Source: Salinibacterium sp. PAMC 21357 (GTDB lineage Bacteria; Actinomycetota; Actinomycetes; Actinomycetales; Microbacteriaceae). Taken from it: DNA of 64,000 nucleotides. Shown here piece by piece: positions 25,026-34,287 of the stretch (the first letter of the stretch is position 1; every line of letters begins with the position of its first letter). The notes under the pieces were generated by a model that searched no databases, was not told the origin of the DNA, and was given only the letters and a program-made list of their open reading frames with translations. The stretch spans positions 682,001-746,000 of the forward strand of contig NZ_AHWA01000004.1 of NCBI RefSeq assembly GCF_000247645.1, read 5' to 3'. The position numbers were made by a program, and so were the translations under genes.

Positions 25026-26800
25026 TAGCGGGTTTCCTCTGAGGAGGACTCGGAATCGGAATCGGCGGAGTCGGAATCGGCCGAGTCGATCGAGGTCTCG
25101 CGCGTGCTCGCAGTGCTCGCTCCGCCAGCGACACTGACACTCGCACTGGCACTCGCACTGGCACTGGCACTGGCACTGGCACTCGCACTCCGCCACCGGT
25201 GACTGGTGTCGACGCTGGCGGACTGCACTGCGGTACGGGAAACTTCGTTGAAGAAATCGATGACGTCGCTGCGTTCCATGGCGCCGATTGTCGCCGAGAT
25301 GGGGCCGGCGACGGTGTGCACGCGCAATTCCGCGAGCCCCATGCGGCGCAGCAGCGGACCTTCATTCATGCTGACACCCTGCATGCGCGCTTGAGGCACC
25401 AGCACGAGCGAACGCCAGATCGCGCCCTTACGCAGCGCTACAGCATCCGAAATCATGACGAAGCCGTTGCGGCGCCACGAGAACCAGCGCAGCGCTCTGG
25501 CCCGCTTAGGCGACGTCACATAGGCGTCATCGTGGGCACCGGCGGCAAGGCCGGCTTCGAGCAACTCTTGTGATTCGGCATCAGCGAGGCTCGGCAGAAT
25601 CAGTTGCAGCACCCGGTGCACATCGTTCATATCGCCAACCGGCAATAGCGTTGTTTTCGCTGTCTCGCTGCTTGAGCTTGAGGCCTGCGATGCGGTGTTG
25701 ATCTTGATTTCCCACCAACCGGCGGGGCGCCACAACAGCGGTTGCGATACCTCTACAGCGTGGATGCGCCCGGGAGGCAACGTCTCATTCGTGGTCGACA
25801 GCAGTCCGTACCCCACCCGAATACCGTCGCTGGTTGACGCGATCGAGTAACGCAGCGATTTGGTCAGTCGAGAGAGCAGATAACCGCCAAGACCGAGCAC
25901 TCCGGGCAAGAATGCGAGCAACCAGCCAAATTGGCCAGTGATAGCGATCGTGACGATGATACCAATTGCGGCCAGAACGGCGATTATGGTGGCTTCGCTC
26001 AACACAATCGATCCGATTAGTCGCGGCAAACGGATGCGCACAATCGACTCGGGCGGTGCCGCATTCGGGTCAAGTTCTGGGGCGAGAAACTCGTTAACGC
26101 GCGACTCAACGAGCCCGACGTGTTCGCCTTCGCGCACGCCCCCACCGTTGGCTTCGGCGACCGCTGCCGCTTCGGCGGCACGGGTTCCTGAGGCAAGTTG
26201 AAGAATGGCGAGTCGCAGGTCGTCGGCACCGCGAGAGCCCAGATACGACAGCTCGACGTTGGCGTCTTGGCCCGCGACATTCACTTCGAGTTTCGCTGCC
26301 CCAAAGAGGCGAGCGATAACAGGGCGCGAAATATTGATGCCCTGGATGCGATCGAGGCGGCCACGACGGTTGGTGCGGAACAGGATGCCGCTGCGAACCT
26401 CAACAAGTTCATCCGTAATGCGGAAGGTGTGCATCCGCCACGAAAAGTAGAACCCCAAGACGCTGAGAACGAGCACGGCGACCACGATGAGCACTGCCGG
26501 AATAAGGAACCCGGATTCTGCCAAACGAGTGAACGGATCGAACTCATTGCGTGCATTGAAAAGGTTGTCGATAAAGAAGTCGCGGGCGTTCACGAGAATC
26601 ACACCGATGATCGCTATGAGCGCGATGCCTCCCCGCAGCAACGGGGTCGCGGGGTGCAGTCGGTGCCACTCACCGTCGGCAAGACGAAGGGTCGCCGTCG
26701 GCAACGCCGCAACACTCGGCGCCGCAGCACCGCCCGCCACAATCTCGGGCGCCACAGTCGGTTCGTTATCGGCCTGCTCGTCGTTGTTGAGCTCGCTCAC
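25025..26800 (-). CDS. Membrane protein with bacterial PH-like (YdbT-type) domains
   Basis: The 591-residue protein has paired hydrophobic helices (about residues 53-75 and 95-118, and again about 265-310) followed by repeated bPH2-like beta segments, such as 'MHTFRITDELVEVRSGILFRTNRRGRLDRIQGI' shown in parts as ELVEVRSGILFRTNR and RLDRIQGINISRP. Together with the shorter 26797-27282 protein it forms the YdbS/YdbT pair seen in many Gram-positive genomes. Their role is unknown and may involve membrane stress or lipids. The C-terminal about 60 residues are low-complexity Ser-Ala and Ser-Asp-Glu, encoded by a hexanucleotide repeat. It starts with GTG in a GTGA overlap. Confidence 0.85.
   Translation of the reverse strand: MSELNNDEQADNEPTVAPEIVAGGAAAPSVAALPTATLRLADGEWHRLHPATPLLRGGIALIAIIGVILVNARDFFIDNLFNARNEFDPFTRLAESGFLIPAVLIVVAVLVLSVLGFYFSWRMHTFRITDELVEVRSGILFRTNRRGRLDRIQGINISRPVIARLFGAAKLEVNVAGQDANVELSYLGSRGADDLRLAILQLASGTRAAEAAAVAEANGGGVREGEHVGLVESRVNEFLAPELDPNAAPPESIVRIRLPRLIGSIVLSEATIIAVLAAIGIIVTIAITGQFGWLLAFLPGVLGLGGYLLSRLTKSLRYSIASTSDGIRVGYGLLSTTNETLPPGRIHAVEVSQPLLWRPAGWWEIKINTASQASSSSSETAKTTLLPVGDMNDVHRVLQLILPSLADAESQELLEAGLAAGAHDDAYVTSPKRARALRWFSWRRNGFVMISDAVALRKGAIWRSLVLVPQARMQGVSMNEGPLLRRMGLAELRVHTVAGPISATIGAMERSDVIDFFNEVSRTAVQSASVDTSHRWRSASASASASASASASASVSVAGGASTASTRETSIDSADSDSADSDSESSSEETR
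25141..25188. repeat. Hexanucleotide microsatellite in the PH-domain gene
   Basis: Eight consecutive units of T(C/G)GCAC run from 25141 to 25188, with a degenerate unit before them. On the coding strand they encode alternating Ser and Ala in the C-terminal tail. A shorter repeat of (G/C)GAATCG-type units at 25045-25090 encodes the following Ser/Asp/Glu tail. Confidence 0.85.
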
Positions 26801-27282
26801 AGCCCAGCCCTACGGCTCTCGGCCAGCGCAACGAGTGTGTCTCTCAACTCCTCGGCGTCCTGCTCGGGCAAGCCAGGAATGACGACACCGGTGGATGCCG
26901 CAGCTGTCACAAATTTGAGTTCGCTCAAGCCGACAGCACGGTCAAGGGGGCCGCGGTTGATGTCAACGAGTTGCATACGGCCATAGGGCACAGCAACTAC
27001 GCGACGGAACATCAGTCCGCGTCGAAACACGAGGTCATCGGCGCGCAACATGTAGCCGATGGCGCGCACCCGTCGTGGGGTGAGCAGAATATTGATGAGA
27101 AAGATGATGGCGAGCGAAATGGGGATCGCTGCTAGCCACGAAATGCTGGTCACGAAGGTGGGAATCGAGGTTGCTGCCGTCGTTATGAGCCCAAAAATAA
27201 TGAGGCCAACGACCTCGACGACGACGTACTTGCGGGAAACTCCACGCCACTCAGTGTCAGGTAGGTCCAGTCGCTCGGTCAC
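26797..27282 (-). CDS. Small bacterial PH-domain membrane protein (YdbS-like)
   Basis: The 161-residue protein has two adjoining hydrophobic helices (about residues 22-70) and one bPH2 domain (residues 80-140, with 'IGYMLRADDLVFRRGLMFRR' and 'VPYGRMQLVDINRGP' visible). It precedes the larger PH-domain gene and overlaps it by four bases, which supports a working pair. GTG 27282 overlaps the DUF3180 stop by four bases. Ligand and function are unknown. Confidence 0.87.
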   Translation of the reverse strand: MTERLDLPDTEWRGVSRKYVVVEVVGLIIFGLITTAATSIPTFVTSISWLAAIPISLAIIFLINILLTPRRVRAIGYMLRADDLVFRRGLMFRRVVAVPYGRMQLVDINRGPLDRAVGLSELKFVTAAASTGVVIPGLPEQDAEELRDTLVALAESRRAGL

Positions 27283-27764
27283 GCTGCTCCTTGGGGATCC
27301 ATCGAATTCTGCGACGACGAATTGTCATCATCGGGCGGAACCGTACACAAATGTTCGGCAATGAGTCCCGCGATCAGCAACCCTATCGCGCCACCCGAAA
27401 CGAGAAAAGCAGTCGTAATCGAGCCTGCCCCCGGCGAGACCGTGCGACTCAGCAGATAGAACGCGATGGCGAGAGCACCACCGCCAAGGAGCGCCCCCGA
27501 GAAACTGGACGCCTTCGCTAGCGCCACAACGCGCAGCGCATAGAACGGGTTGACGCGGGCGCGCCTCAGCCCATGCGAGTAGCGGTAGATGGGCACGGCA
27601 AGCACCACAACAACGACGGCGATTACGAACAGCGAGATCGCGAGAAAGACGGAGGGGATCACAATAGGGCGACCGGATGCTGTCAAGATAACTTCGAGCA
27701 GCCAGCCCGTCGCCGCGCCGCCGACCGCGAGCGCGATCAGGTGCAGCGGCGAGGTGCGGCTCAC
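27279..27764 (-). CDS. DUF3180 membrane protein
   Basis: The 161-residue protein has four predicted helices: about residues 8-25, 35-58, 90-108 and 118-137. The position directly after folK, and the 'RARVNPFYALRVVALAKASS' segment, are typical of the actinobacterial DUF3180 family (Rv3605c-like). Function is unknown. GTG 27764 gives a four-base overlap with the folK stop; GTG 27767 is equally possible. Confidence 0.87.
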   Translation of the reverse strand: MSRTSPLHLIALAVGGAATGWLLEVILTASGRPIVIPSVFLAISLFVIAVVVVVLAVPIYRYSHGLRRARVNPFYALRVVALAKASSFSGALLGGGALAIAFYLLSRTVSPGAGSITTAFLVSGGAIGLLIAGLIAEHLCTVPPDDDNSSSQNSMDPQGAA

Positions 27765-28291
27765 CACAGCGGCTCCGCTTCGAACTCGGTGGCGTCATTC
27801 GCGATGCCGGCGAGCAGCTCGGCCGCGCTGCCGACTCCTGGCACGGTGGCGCCGGGGTCGAGTTGCAGCCACGGCACCAGAACAAAGGCTCGTTCTGCCG
27901 CACGCGGGTGCGGAATCGACAACAGGTCGTCATCCACCAGCAGGTGGGCAAACGTCACAATGTCGATGTCGAGAGTGCGGTCACCCCAGCGCTCTTCGCG
28001 CACCCGGCCATGCTCGGTTTCGATGCGCTGCAGTTGCGCAAGCAGGGCGTGGGGCTCGAGCGCGCTGCGTGCTAGCACCACGGCGTTGAGGTATGACGGT
28101 GCCGAGTGATCGATTCCGGCGAGCTTCAACGCTGGTGTTTGTACGAGGCTGGATGCCGCCTCCACCGTCACTCCTTCGATGAGCGAAATAGCGTGCACCG
28201 CTTTGCGCAGTGTCGATTCCCGATCGCCAAGGTTGCTGCCGAGCGCGAGCACGACCGGCAATTCGACGCGTAGTCGTTGGTGGCGAGTCAT
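27761..28291 (-). CDS. folK: 2-amino-4-hydroxy-6-hydroxymethyldihydropteridine pyrophosphokinase
   Basis: FolK transfers pyrophosphate from ATP to hydroxymethyl-dihydropterin in folate synthesis. The 176-residue product has the start 'VVLALGSNLGDRESTLRKAV', the 'RTLDIDIVTF' Mg-binding aspartates, and 'LSIPHPRAAERAFVLVPWL', all diagnostic. It overlaps folB by four bases (ATGA). Confidence 0.95.
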   Translation of the reverse strand: MTRHQRLRVELPVVLALGSNLGDRESTLRKAVHAISLIEGVTVEAASSLVQTPALKLAGIDHSAPSYLNAVVLARSALEPHALLAQLQRIETEHGRVREERWGDRTLDIDIVTFAHLLVDDDLLSIPHPRAAERAFVLVPWLQLDPGATVPGVGSAAELLAGIANDATEFEAEPLW

Positions 28292-28707
28292 GAGAGTCGT
28301 TGCGGTTCGACGCTGAAGCCAGCCGTGTGGTTGGGGGCGGTGCGGTGACGGGTGATCGTGACCGACACGTCATCGAAGGGAACAGTGATCGGGGCTGACG
28401 GCTTGTGAAGGGTGATCTTGGTACTGACGGCGGCTTCGTGGGCAAGCACAACCGCAGCGATGCGTTCCGCGACTGTCTCAATGAGGTCGACCGGGTTCGA
28501 TTCAACGGCGGAAACGATCTCTTCAGCGAGCTCGCCGTAGTGAATGGTGCGGCCCAGTTCGTCGGTGCGCGCGGCGTCTGCCAGGTCGAGGTAAACCGTC
28601 GCATCGATGACGAAGACCTGGCCGTCGCGACGTTCATGATCGAAGACACCGTGGAATGCGGTGGCGCGCAACCCGGTGAGGGTCAATTCGTCTAGCGCTG
28701 GGTTCAT
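28288..28707 (-). CDS. folB: Dihydroneopterin aldolase
   Basis: FolB cleaves dihydroneopterin to hydroxymethyl-dihydropterin and glycolaldehyde. The 139-residue length is typical. 'LTGLRATAFHGVFDHERRDGQ' in parts (AFHGVFDHE) and 'HKPSAPI', with the catalytic Lys, are conserved. ATG 28707 overlaps the folP stop by four bases and follows a GGGGAAG ribosome site. The frame is open 27 codons further upstream, but that part lies in folP. Confidence 0.95.
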   Translation of the reverse strand: MNPALDELTLTGLRATAFHGVFDHERRDGQVFVIDATVYLDLADAARTDELGRTIHYGELAEEIVSAVESNPVDLIETVAERIAAVVLAHEAAVSTKITLHKPSAPITVPFDDVSVTITRHRTAPNHTAGFSVEPQRLS

Positions 28708-29531
28708 CGTTTCTTCCCCTTTTGCATCTCTGTGTACAGAGAAAGTGCTACCTGAGTTGAGGGCACATCGTGCACTCGAACGCCCCACACGCCCTGTTGG
28801 GCGGCGATGGTGCTGATGATTGCGGTGGCCAGATCACGTTCGCTGGTTGGCGCATCTGCCGGCCCAAGTTTGCCGAGGAAGCGTTTGCGTGATGCCCCGA
28901 TGAGAAGGGGATAGCCGAGAGTTGACAGCTCCTCGAGCCGGGCAAGTAGCGACCAATTGTGGCGAGCGCTCTTGGCGAAACCTAGTCCAGGGTCGAGCAC
29001 AATTCGGTCGGGATTAATGCCCCACACCATCATCTCGGCGAGACGGTCTCGAAGCTCGGCACGCACATCCGCGACAACGTCGTCGTACGTCGCCAAATTG
29101 GCCATCTCGGTGCTGTGCCCGCGCCAATGCATCGCAATATAGTGCAGGTCAGTCTCAGCAACAACGCGGTACATCTGAGGGTCGGCAAGGCCTCCAGAGA
29201 CGTCATTGATGATGGATGCTCCGGCCTGCGCCGCGGCGAGAGCCGTGCCGGCGTTCATCGTGTCGATGCTCACGCTAACGCCTTCTGAGACCAGCGCGGC
29301 AATGACAGGAATTACGCGCTCTTGCTCCTGAGCTGGCGGAACGCGCACGGCGCCGGGGCGAGTTGATTCGCCGCCAACATCCACCACATCGGCACCCTGA
29401 TTGCGAAGCGTGATGCCGTGGGCAATCGCCCGATCGACGTGCTCAAACTGGCCGCCGTCGCTAAAGGAATCGGGGGTTACGTTGAGAATACCCATCACCC
29501 GGGGAACCGGAACTTGGGGCCTTCTACGCAT
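28704..29531 (-). CDS. folP: Dihydropteroate synthase
   Basis: FolP joins pterin pyrophosphate and p-aminobenzoate and is the sulfonamide target. The 275-residue TIM barrel shows 'GILNVTPDSFSDGG', 'GADVVDVGGESTRPGA' and 'GASRKRFLG'. ATG 29531 overlaps the folE stop by eight bases; a TTG at 29546 would add five residues. Confidence 0.95.
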   Translation of the reverse strand: MRRRPQVPVPRVMGILNVTPDSFSDGGQFEHVDRAIAHGITLRNQGADVVDVGGESTRPGAVRVPPAQEQERVIPVIAALVSEGVSVSIDTMNAGTALAAAQAGASIINDVSGGLADPQMYRVVAETDLHYIAMHWRGHSTEMANLATYDDVVADVRAELRDRLAEMMVWGINPDRIVLDPGLGFAKSARHNWSLLARLEELSTLGYPLLIGASRKRFLGKLGPADAPTSERDLATAIISTIAAQQGVWGVRVHDVPSTQVALSLYTEMQKGKKR

Positions 29532-30108
29532 TGCCGCCTCGACCAATGAGCGCCATCACTTCGGCGCGCTCAACGGGGTTGCTCAGTACTCCGCGCGAAG
29601 CGAGAGTGACTGTTGAGCTGGAGGTTTGACGTGGTCCGCGTGCGGACACGCAACCGTGCACCGCGTCAATAACGACGAGCACTCCGCGAGGCGAAAGCCC
29701 TTCGTCGATGGCGTCGGCAATCTCTTCGGTGAGCCGCTCTTGCAGTTGAGCGCGTGCCGCAATCGTTTCGACGACTCTGGCCAAGTTACCGAGCCCGATG
29801 ATGCGTTCATCGGGCACATAAGCCACATGGGCCACCCCAAGAAACGGCAACAAGTGGTGTTCACACATCGAACGAAATTCGATGTCGCGCAACAGCACCA
29901 GCTCGCCGGTTTGGTCGGCATTGGCAGTGAATTCGATACTGTCGGCCAAGTGGTCGATCGCGTCCACGTTGTTGCCGGCGAAGAACTCGGAGTACGCCTC
30001 GGCGACCCGGCGAGGGGTGGCGGTGAGGCCAGCCCGTGCCGGGTCTTCGCCGACGGCATCCAAAATTTCGGCTACCGCAGCTTCAATGCGAGCGACGTCG
30101 ATCGACAC
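29524..30108 (-). CDS. folE: GTP cyclohydrolase I
   Basis: FolE converts GTP to dihydroneopterin triphosphate, the first step of folate synthesis. The 194-residue enzyme has the zinc and catalytic motif 'MCEHHLLPFLG' and a conserved 'CVSARGPRQTSSSTVT' near the C-terminus. The zinc ligands Cys and His are intact. GTG 30108 lies eight bases after the ftsH stop. Confidence 0.96.
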   Translation of the reverse strand: MSIDVARIEAAVAEILDAVGEDPARAGLTATPRRVAEAYSEFFAGNNVDAIDHLADSIEFTANADQTGELVLLRDIEFRSMCEHHLLPFLGVAHVAYVPDERIIGLGNLARVVETIAARAQLQERLTEEIADAIDEGLSPRGVLVVIDAVHGCVSARGPRQTSSSTVTLASRGVLSNPVERAEVMALIGRGGNA

Positions 30109-30116
30109 TGGAGCGC

Positions 30117-32117
30117 CTAGGCCGTCGCGACGCCTGGCGACTTGCGTGGCCGTGGCGCGCGTGCCGGCTTTGGCGGTGTTCCGTCATCGCTGTCGGTTGC
30201 TTCGGTCGCGACGGCGCGCTTCTTGGGCACCTTCACGGGAGGTAGCTGCGAGACGGGGCGCGCGTCGCTCGAGAGCCACTGGGGGCGCTCAGGCAATTTG
30301 GTGATGCCCTTAAAGATCGTCTCAAGCTCATTGTGATCGAGAGTCTCTTTTTCGAGCAGTTCGAGTGCCAGCTTGTCGAGCACCTTGCGGTTTTCGTTCA
30401 GCACCTGCCACGCCTCATCGTGAGCTTGGTCGATCAGAACGCGAACTTCTTCGTCGATGATCTTGGCGAGCTCGTCAGAGTATTCGCGCGTTGCGCCCAT
30501 ATCGCGGCCCATGAAGGGCTCTCCCGAGCCGGTGCCGAGCTTGACGGAACCGATTCGGGCGCTCATGCCATATTCGGTCACCATGCGGCGAGCAATGGAG
30601 GTTGCCTTTTCGATGTCGTTCGAGGCACCAGTGGTTGGATCGTGGAACACGATCTCTTCCGCAACGCGGCCACCCATGGCGTAAGCAAGCTGATCAAGCA
30701 ACTCGTTGCGCGTCACGGAGTACTTGTCTTCGAGCGGCATGACCATCGTGTAACCGAGGGCACGACCGCGAGGAAGTATGGTGATCTTCGTGACGGGGTC
30801 AGTGTTGCGCATCGAGGCAGCAGCCACCGCGTGACCGCCCTCGTGGTACGCCGTGATCAGCTTCTCTTTGTCGTTCATCAGACGCGAGCGACGCTGCGGG
30901 CCGGCCATCACACGGTCGACGGCCTCGTCGAGGGCACGGTTGTCGATGAGCTGCGCGTTAGAGCGCGCCGTCAACAATGCTGCTTCGTTGAGAACGTTGG
31001 CGAGGTCTGCACCAGTGAAACCAGGAGTCTTGCGAGCAAGCACTTCAAGGTCAACGCTTTCGGCCATGGGCTTGCCCTTGCCGTGAACTTCGAGGATCTG
31101 CTTACGACCCTGCATGTCAGGAGCATCAACACCGATCTGGCGGTCGAAACGACCGGGGCGAAGAAGCGCAGGGTCAAGAACGTCCGGACGGTTAGTAGCA
31201 GCGATCAGGATGACGTTGGCGTTCACATCGAAGCCGTCCATCTCGACCAGCAACTGGTTAAGAGTTTGCTCGCGCTCATCATTACCGCCACCGATTCCGG
31301 CACCACGGTGACGACCAACAGCATCGATCTCGTCAATGAAGATGATCGCGGGAGCATTTTGCTTGGCCTGCTCGAAGAGGTCGCGAACGCGGCTTGCACC
31401 GACACCGACGAACATCTCTACGAAGTCAGAACCAGAGATTGTGTAGAACGGTACGCCAGCTTCACCCGCGGTGGCCTTGGCCAACAGGGTCTTACCAGTT
31501 CCGGGAGGTCCGTACAGCAGCACGCCCTTCGGGATGCGAGCACCAACAGCCAAGAACTTGGCCGGCTCCTTCAGGAAGTCTTTGATTTCTTCAAGCTCTT
31601 CAATGGCCTCGTCGGCACCAGCAACATCCGCAAAGGTGGCCTGGGGGGAGTCTTTACCCACGAGCTTCGCCTTCGACTTGCCAAACTGCATGACCTTGCC
31701 GCCGCCACCCTGCATCCGGCTGAAGATGAAGAAGAAGATGACACCGATGATGAGGAACGGCAGCATGATCGAGAGGAACGAGACGAAGAAGTTCTCCTGT
31801 GGGACCTTGTCGTTGAACTCCTTGACGTCGGCACCATTGATCGCCGAAACGATCTCAGTGCCGCGCGGGGCAACGTAGTAGAACTGCACCTTCGTGCCGT
31901 TGTCACCGCTGGCCTTCGAGAGCTCGAGGTCAACGCGCTGTTCGCCGTCAATGATCGTGGCTGACGTCACCGTCGATCCCTGAAGAAGGTCGAGACCCTC
32001 TTGAGTAGTGACCTCTTTGAAGCCCTCGCCCAGCAATAGGCTCGCGGCAATCGATACTGCGGCGATTCCGATGATTATGTACGGAATCGGGCCGCGAAAA
32101 ATGCGCTTAAAATCCAT
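30117..32117 (-). CDS. ftsH: ATP-dependent zinc metalloprotease FtsH
   Basis: The 666-residue membrane protease has two N-terminal helices (about residues 12-28 and 112-132), an AAA domain with Walker A GPPGTGKT at 203-210 and Walker B IFIDEIDA, and the zinc site HEGGH at 425-429. It degrades misfolded membrane and regulatory proteins. The Pro/Arg/Lys-rich C-terminal tail (about residues 620-666) is typical of actinobacterial FtsH. It heads the folate and pantothenate chain. Confidence 0.97.
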   Translation of the reverse strand: MDFKRIFRGPIPYIIIGIAAVSIAASLLLGEGFKEVTTQEGLDLLQGSTVTSATIIDGEQRVDLELSKASGDNGTKVQFYYVAPRGTEIVSAINGADVKEFNDKVPQENFFVSFLSIMLPFLIIGVIFFFIFSRMQGGGGKVMQFGKSKAKLVGKDSPQATFADVAGADEAIEELEEIKDFLKEPAKFLAVGARIPKGVLLYGPPGTGKTLLAKATAGEAGVPFYTISGSDFVEMFVGVGASRVRDLFEQAKQNAPAIIFIDEIDAVGRHRGAGIGGGNDEREQTLNQLLVEMDGFDVNANVILIAATNRPDVLDPALLRPGRFDRQIGVDAPDMQGRKQILEVHGKGKPMAESVDLEVLARKTPGFTGADLANVLNEAALLTARSNAQLIDNRALDEAVDRVMAGPQRRSRLMNDKEKLITAYHEGGHAVAAASMRNTDPVTKITILPRGRALGYTMVMPLEDKYSVTRNELLDQLAYAMGGRVAEEIVFHDPTTGASNDIEKATSIARRMVTEYGMSARIGSVKLGTGSGEPFMGRDMGATREYSDELAKIIDEEVRVLIDQAHDEAWQVLNENRKVLDKLALELLEKETLDHNELETIFKGITKLPERPQWLSSDARPVSQLPPVKVPKKRAVATEATDSDDGTPPKPARAPRPRKSPGVATA

Positions 32118-32290
32118 GATGTTCCGAGCCGTGCGGCTCAGTACCTCTCTCTGAAGAAACGTGATGCAAGGTTACCGTTATCGCGCTGCAAGAGGACTGC
32201 GTGTTTTCCCTCGGCGTAATGCGTTCGAGGGGTGCATTGCCGTCGCCGTCTGCCGCCCTGCGGATGCTGCGAGCGCGAGCCCGTGAAGTG
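32118..32290. other. Intergenic region before ftsH (173 bases)
   Basis: This gap between the beta-lactamase-fold gene and ftsH should contain the ftsH promoter and leader. I see no convincing hairpin terminator or named regulatory motif in it. Confidence 0.4.
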
Positions 32291-33724
32291 TTAGTCGTTT
32301 TCGGTGGTCACCGCGAAGGTTTGCACGCGCGGTGGTAGCTCCGGGCTCATCAAGATGTGGCATTTGATGCGCCCCCGTTCGCCATCGATTGTCCAGTTGG
32401 TGACCGCAGGGGTATCGCTGAGCGTGCGCGGAATCTCTGTGAGCGGCGCACCCGTCAGCGGGCCAACATCGGCAATCGCTTTCGCAATCCCCGCAATGCG
32501 CTCCTCATAGGGAACATCAAGCGCAAGATTCACTGCCGCGCTGGCCTCAGCCGTTGAGGTATCCCAGTTGCGGATGAGACCGTCGAACACGTCACGCGCA
32601 GCCAAAGTTTCGGGCCACGCCGGCGCCGGAGTGGTCAACTCGCCGTAGGCGTTGAGTGCGGCCTGCAAAGCCTGAGTCGCGGGGATCGAGGATGCCGCGA
32701 AGGTGCCATTCTCGAACGCCACAATGCCGAGCCCCGTGGGGGCGTGCCACCGCATGTGGGCGCTGTATCCGGGGTAGCCGCCCGAGTGCGACACGATCTT
32801 CGTCGTGCCCTCATCCACGAACAGGCCATAGCCATAACCGTGAACGGTTGGCTCCGAGAACTCGGCAACCTTCGACGTGCCCTCTGGCACCACACGCTGA
32901 ATCTGCTGCAGTTCACGACGGCTGGCGGAAGACAAAGGTCCGTCTGAGGTGTCCTCCGGGTCGAGGGCACCAGCGAGCCACAGCGACCAGCGCACCAGGT
33001 CGGTCGCGGTTGAAAATAGGCCACCCATGGCCGAAAAAACTCCGGGCAGAGTGAAGGGCTGAACCTGCCACTCGCCATTCGCGAGCCGGTAACCGAGAGC
33101 GATATCGGCATCCGGATCTTCATCAAATCGCGTCGAGGTGAGGCCAAGCGGTTCGAGAATCTCGGCGGTCATTGCTTCGAGATAGCTGCGACCAGTGACT
33201 TCGGCGATCACTTCATTGAGCAACGCATAACCAAGGTTCGAGTATTCGAAACGGGTGCCCGGCGTTGTCGAATATCGGATTCCCGTGGCCACGAACTCGT
33301 CGAGCTCGGCGCGGGTCATCTCCTCCATGCGGTCGCCCCACGGGTTGTCGGTGGGGAACCCCGCCGACATTGTCATGAGCTGACGCACGCTCGGCGTAAC
33401 GGGAGCGGCCTCGGGAGCAAGAGGCTTAAACGCCGGCACAAAGTCAGTGATCGGCGCATCGAGGTTGAGCTGCCCACGATCGCGCAACATCAGCAGCATG
33501 GTGCACGTAAAACTCTTGGTGCACGAGGCGATGCGGAACACCGTGTCACGGTCGGGAGCAGTCTCGTCGCCAAGAACCTTCTCGCCAAAACCGCGCTCCA
33601 AGACAATGCCATCCGGGCCAAACACCGCGAAAAATGTTCCCGGAGTCTTCTGCTCGGCTACCCGATTCTCAAACAGACCAACAATCTCGTCAGTCGCCTG
33701 ATCAATCGCTGCTTGTGCCCTCAC
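32291..33724 (-). CDS. Serine hydrolase of the beta-lactamase / class C penicillin-binding fold
   Basis: The 477-residue protein has the class C signatures: SCTK with Ser67 as nucleophile and Lys70 as base, YSN at Tyr161, and 'SHSGGYPG' in the position of the KTG/HxG triad. No signal peptide is seen, so it is likely a cytoplasmic esterase or peptidase of the beta-lactamase-related family, not an exported resistance enzyme. GTG 33724 is a plausible start; a TTG at 33733 is an alternative. It sits between hpt and ftsH, two bases or so after hpt. Confidence 0.87.
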   Translation of the reverse strand: MRAQAAIDQATDEIVGLFENRVAEQKTPGTFFAVFGPDGIVLERGFGEKVLGDETAPDRDTVFRIASCTKSFTCTMLLMLRDRGQLNLDAPITDFVPAFKPLAPEAAPVTPSVRQLMTMSAGFPTDNPWGDRMEEMTRAELDEFVATGIRYSTTPGTRFEYSNLGYALLNEVIAEVTGRSYLEAMTAEILEPLGLTSTRFDEDPDADIALGYRLANGEWQVQPFTLPGVFSAMGGLFSTATDLVRWSLWLAGALDPEDTSDGPLSSASRRELQQIQRVVPEGTSKVAEFSEPTVHGYGYGLFVDEGTTKIVSHSGGYPGYSAHMRWHAPTGLGIVAFENGTFAASSIPATQALQAALNAYGELTTPAPAWPETLAARDVFDGLIRNWDTSTAEASAAVNLALDVPYEERIAGIAKAIADVGPLTGAPLTEIPRTLSDTPAVTNWTIDGERGRIKCHILMSPELPPRVQTFAVTTEND

Positions 33725-33735
33725 TGCCGCCAACC

Positions 33736-34287
33736 CTAGGAGTAGACGTGAGGGGCGAGCACAGCAACGCCGCGCAGGTTGCGGTACTTCTCGGCATAGT
33801 CGAGTCCGTAACCGACAACGAAGGCGTTGGGGATGTCGAAACCGACATAACGCACGTCAACCTCGACCTTGGCGGCATCCGGCTTGCGCAGCAGGGTGCA
33901 AATTTCGACAGATTCGGCACCGCGGCTGCGCAAGTTGCCCTGCAACCACGAGAGCGTAAGACCCGAGTCGATAATGTCTTCCACGATCAGAACCCTGCGG
34001 CCCTGAAGGTCAGTGTCGAGGTCTTTCAGAATGCGAACAACACCGGAGGACTGCGTGCCAGCGCCATACGAGGAGACGGCCATCCAGTCCATCTCGAGAG
34101 GCAGGGTCAGTTCGCGTGCCAGATCAGCCATCACCATGACGGCACCGCGCAGCACTCCGACGAGCAGCACTTTCTCGCCGGCGTAGTCGATCTCGATCTG
34201 ACGCGCCATGACGGCGATCCTCTCGTGGATCTCTTCCTGGGTCAGAAGGACCTCGCTGAGGTCTCCTTCGACATCGCTAAACTGCAT
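33736..34287 (-). CDS. hpt: Hypoxanthine phosphoribosyltransferase
   Basis: The 183-residue enzyme salvages hypoxanthine and guanine using PRPP in the cytoplasm. The PRPP-binding loop '[14 protein letters not shown]' and '[16 protein letters not shown]' are typical. ATG 34287 has GAGGAA upstream and overlaps the tilS stop by 11 bases. Upstream extension to 34338 is open but lies in tilS. The tilS-hpt order is conserved in many bacteria. Confidence 0.95.
   Translation of the reverse strand: MQFSDVEGDLSEVLLTQEEIHERIAVMARQIEIDYAGEKVLLVGVLRGAVMVMADLARELTLPLEMDWMAVSSYGAGTQSSGVVRILKDLDTDLQGRRVLIVEDIIDSGLTLSWLQGNLRSRGAESVEICTLLRKPDAAKVEVDVRYVGFDIPNAFVVGYGLDYAEKYRNLRGVAVLAPHVYS

Noticed and set aside
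25026-25196. Cys/Gln-rich N-terminal extension of the DUF2520 frame
   Set aside because: It is the out-of-frame translation of the Ser-Ala repeat of the neighbouring PH-domain gene. A better start exists at 25025 with a stop/start overlap.
30333-31964. Long open frame on the plus strand opposite ftsH (543 codons)
   Set aside because: It is the antisense reading of ftsH in a GC-rich genome. Its protein has no recognisable domain, while ftsH on the other strand is complete.
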